Origin: Candidatus Aminicenans sakinawicola JGI OTU-1 | Lineage (GTDB): Bacteria; Acidobacteriota; Aminicenantia; Aminicenantales; Aminicenantaceae | Reading direction: 5' to 3' | Assembly (NCBI GenBank): GCA_000493965.1 | Contig: AWNV01000078.1 | Location: 1 to 13,821 of the forward strand | DNA length: 13,821 nucleotides | Shown: in pieces, positions 13,602 through 13,821 of the stretch | Numbering within the stretch: position 1 is the first letter of the stretch | Layout of the letters: every line of letters starts with the position of its first letter | Made by a program: the position numbers and the translations under genes | Notes under the pieces: model-generated | Told to the model about the DNA's origin: nothing | Databases searched by the model: none | What the model saw: only the letters and a program-made list of their open reading frames with translations

Positions 13602-13821
13602 AGAATGCCAATACCATTATTTAACATTGATGAAATCTGCTTGTCAGCGTGATTTTTTGCAAGATTGAGATAGTCGCTTTCTTTATTGAATCTAATTTAA
13701 TTATAATCGGCATTCTTTACCCTTTGGGCGAGCCGATCTTACCGCATCTGCTGCGTTACAGCCCATTCGTGGTGAAGGACCACAACTTCATGCGCTGTGC
13801 CTTGCATCTGCAGCAACCTCG
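13585..13821 (-). repeat. ~250-bp structured repeat element, copy 2 (runs off the right edge)
   Basis: This copy is inverted relative to copy 1. Its outer end, CCTGAATTATTCATAAAG (13586-13603), overlaps the last codons of the aminotransferase. The distal half (13610-13705) is only loosely related to copy 1, with shared patches such as AAAAATC-ACG and GCAGAT on the minus strand. The core at 13706-13821 differs from copy 1 at three positions out of 116. TAAAGAATGCC at 13599-13609 is inverted at 13709-13719 (GGCATTCTTTA), so the distal half is itself enclosed by an 11-bp inverted repeat. The left end (TGGATTATTCACGAG in copy 1) should lie just beyond the window edge. Confidence 0.75.

Noticed and set aside
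1..13821. CRISPR array, tRNA or rRNA genes
   Set aside because: No regularly spaced direct repeats, cloverleaf-like segments with CCA ends or conserved rRNA stretches were seen; the repeated DNA is limited to the element and its termini.

Overview
The window is AT-rich, densely coded bacterial DNA with normal Shine-Dalgarno sites and short, often overlapping gene junctions. A twin-arginine export signal, Sec signal peptides, an HD-GYP cyclic-di-GMP phosphodiesterase, a tricorn-like periplasmic protease start and a phosphosulfolactate synthase suggest a Gram-negative-type anaerobe or environmental lineage (Deltaproteobacteria-like or a candidate phylum). This placement is inference; no rRNA or other marker gene is present. 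No tRNA, rRNA, CRISPR array or transposase gene was seen.

Left part (1-2065, minus strand): the first 42 codons of a secreted tricorn/S41-like protein, then an operon read right to left that holds an HPr-kinase-like P-loop protein followed by ComA-type phosphosulfolactate synthase. Divergently from it (2147-5493, plus strand) runs a two-gene unit: a HEAT-repeat protein and an HD-GYP phosphodiesterase joined by an ATGA overlap. Both appear to begin with the same undescribed alpha/beta domain, which suggests one signalling module.

Middle and right part (5904-13601, plus strand): three consecutive type I phosphodiesterase/alkaline-phosphatase-superfamily paralogues predicted to sit in three places (soluble cytoplasmic, membrane-anchored, Tat-exported), a 63-residue ribbon-helix-helix-like protein, a three-segment membrane protein with an Oxa1/EMC3-like core, and a class I/II PLP aminotransferase. 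The second phosphodiesterase has a +1 frameshift at a run of nine A that removes the conserved C-terminal tail. Spacing suggests the first five genes are one operon; the aminotransferase follows after 78 bases with its own strong ribosome-binding site.

The most unusual non-coding signal is a roughly 250-bp repeat element. One copy (about 5619-5872) forms the leader of the phosphodiesterase operon, just downstream of a good sigma70-type promoter. A second copy, in opposite orientation, starts at the aminotransferase stop codon and runs off the right edge. They share a 116-bp core with only three differences, two in a hairpin loop and one that changes a stem pair to a G-U wobble, so the core looks structured. 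A decayed partial copy lies at about 151-288, and the terminal motif TGRATWATTCA recurs at seven places, all intergenic or at a gene edge.
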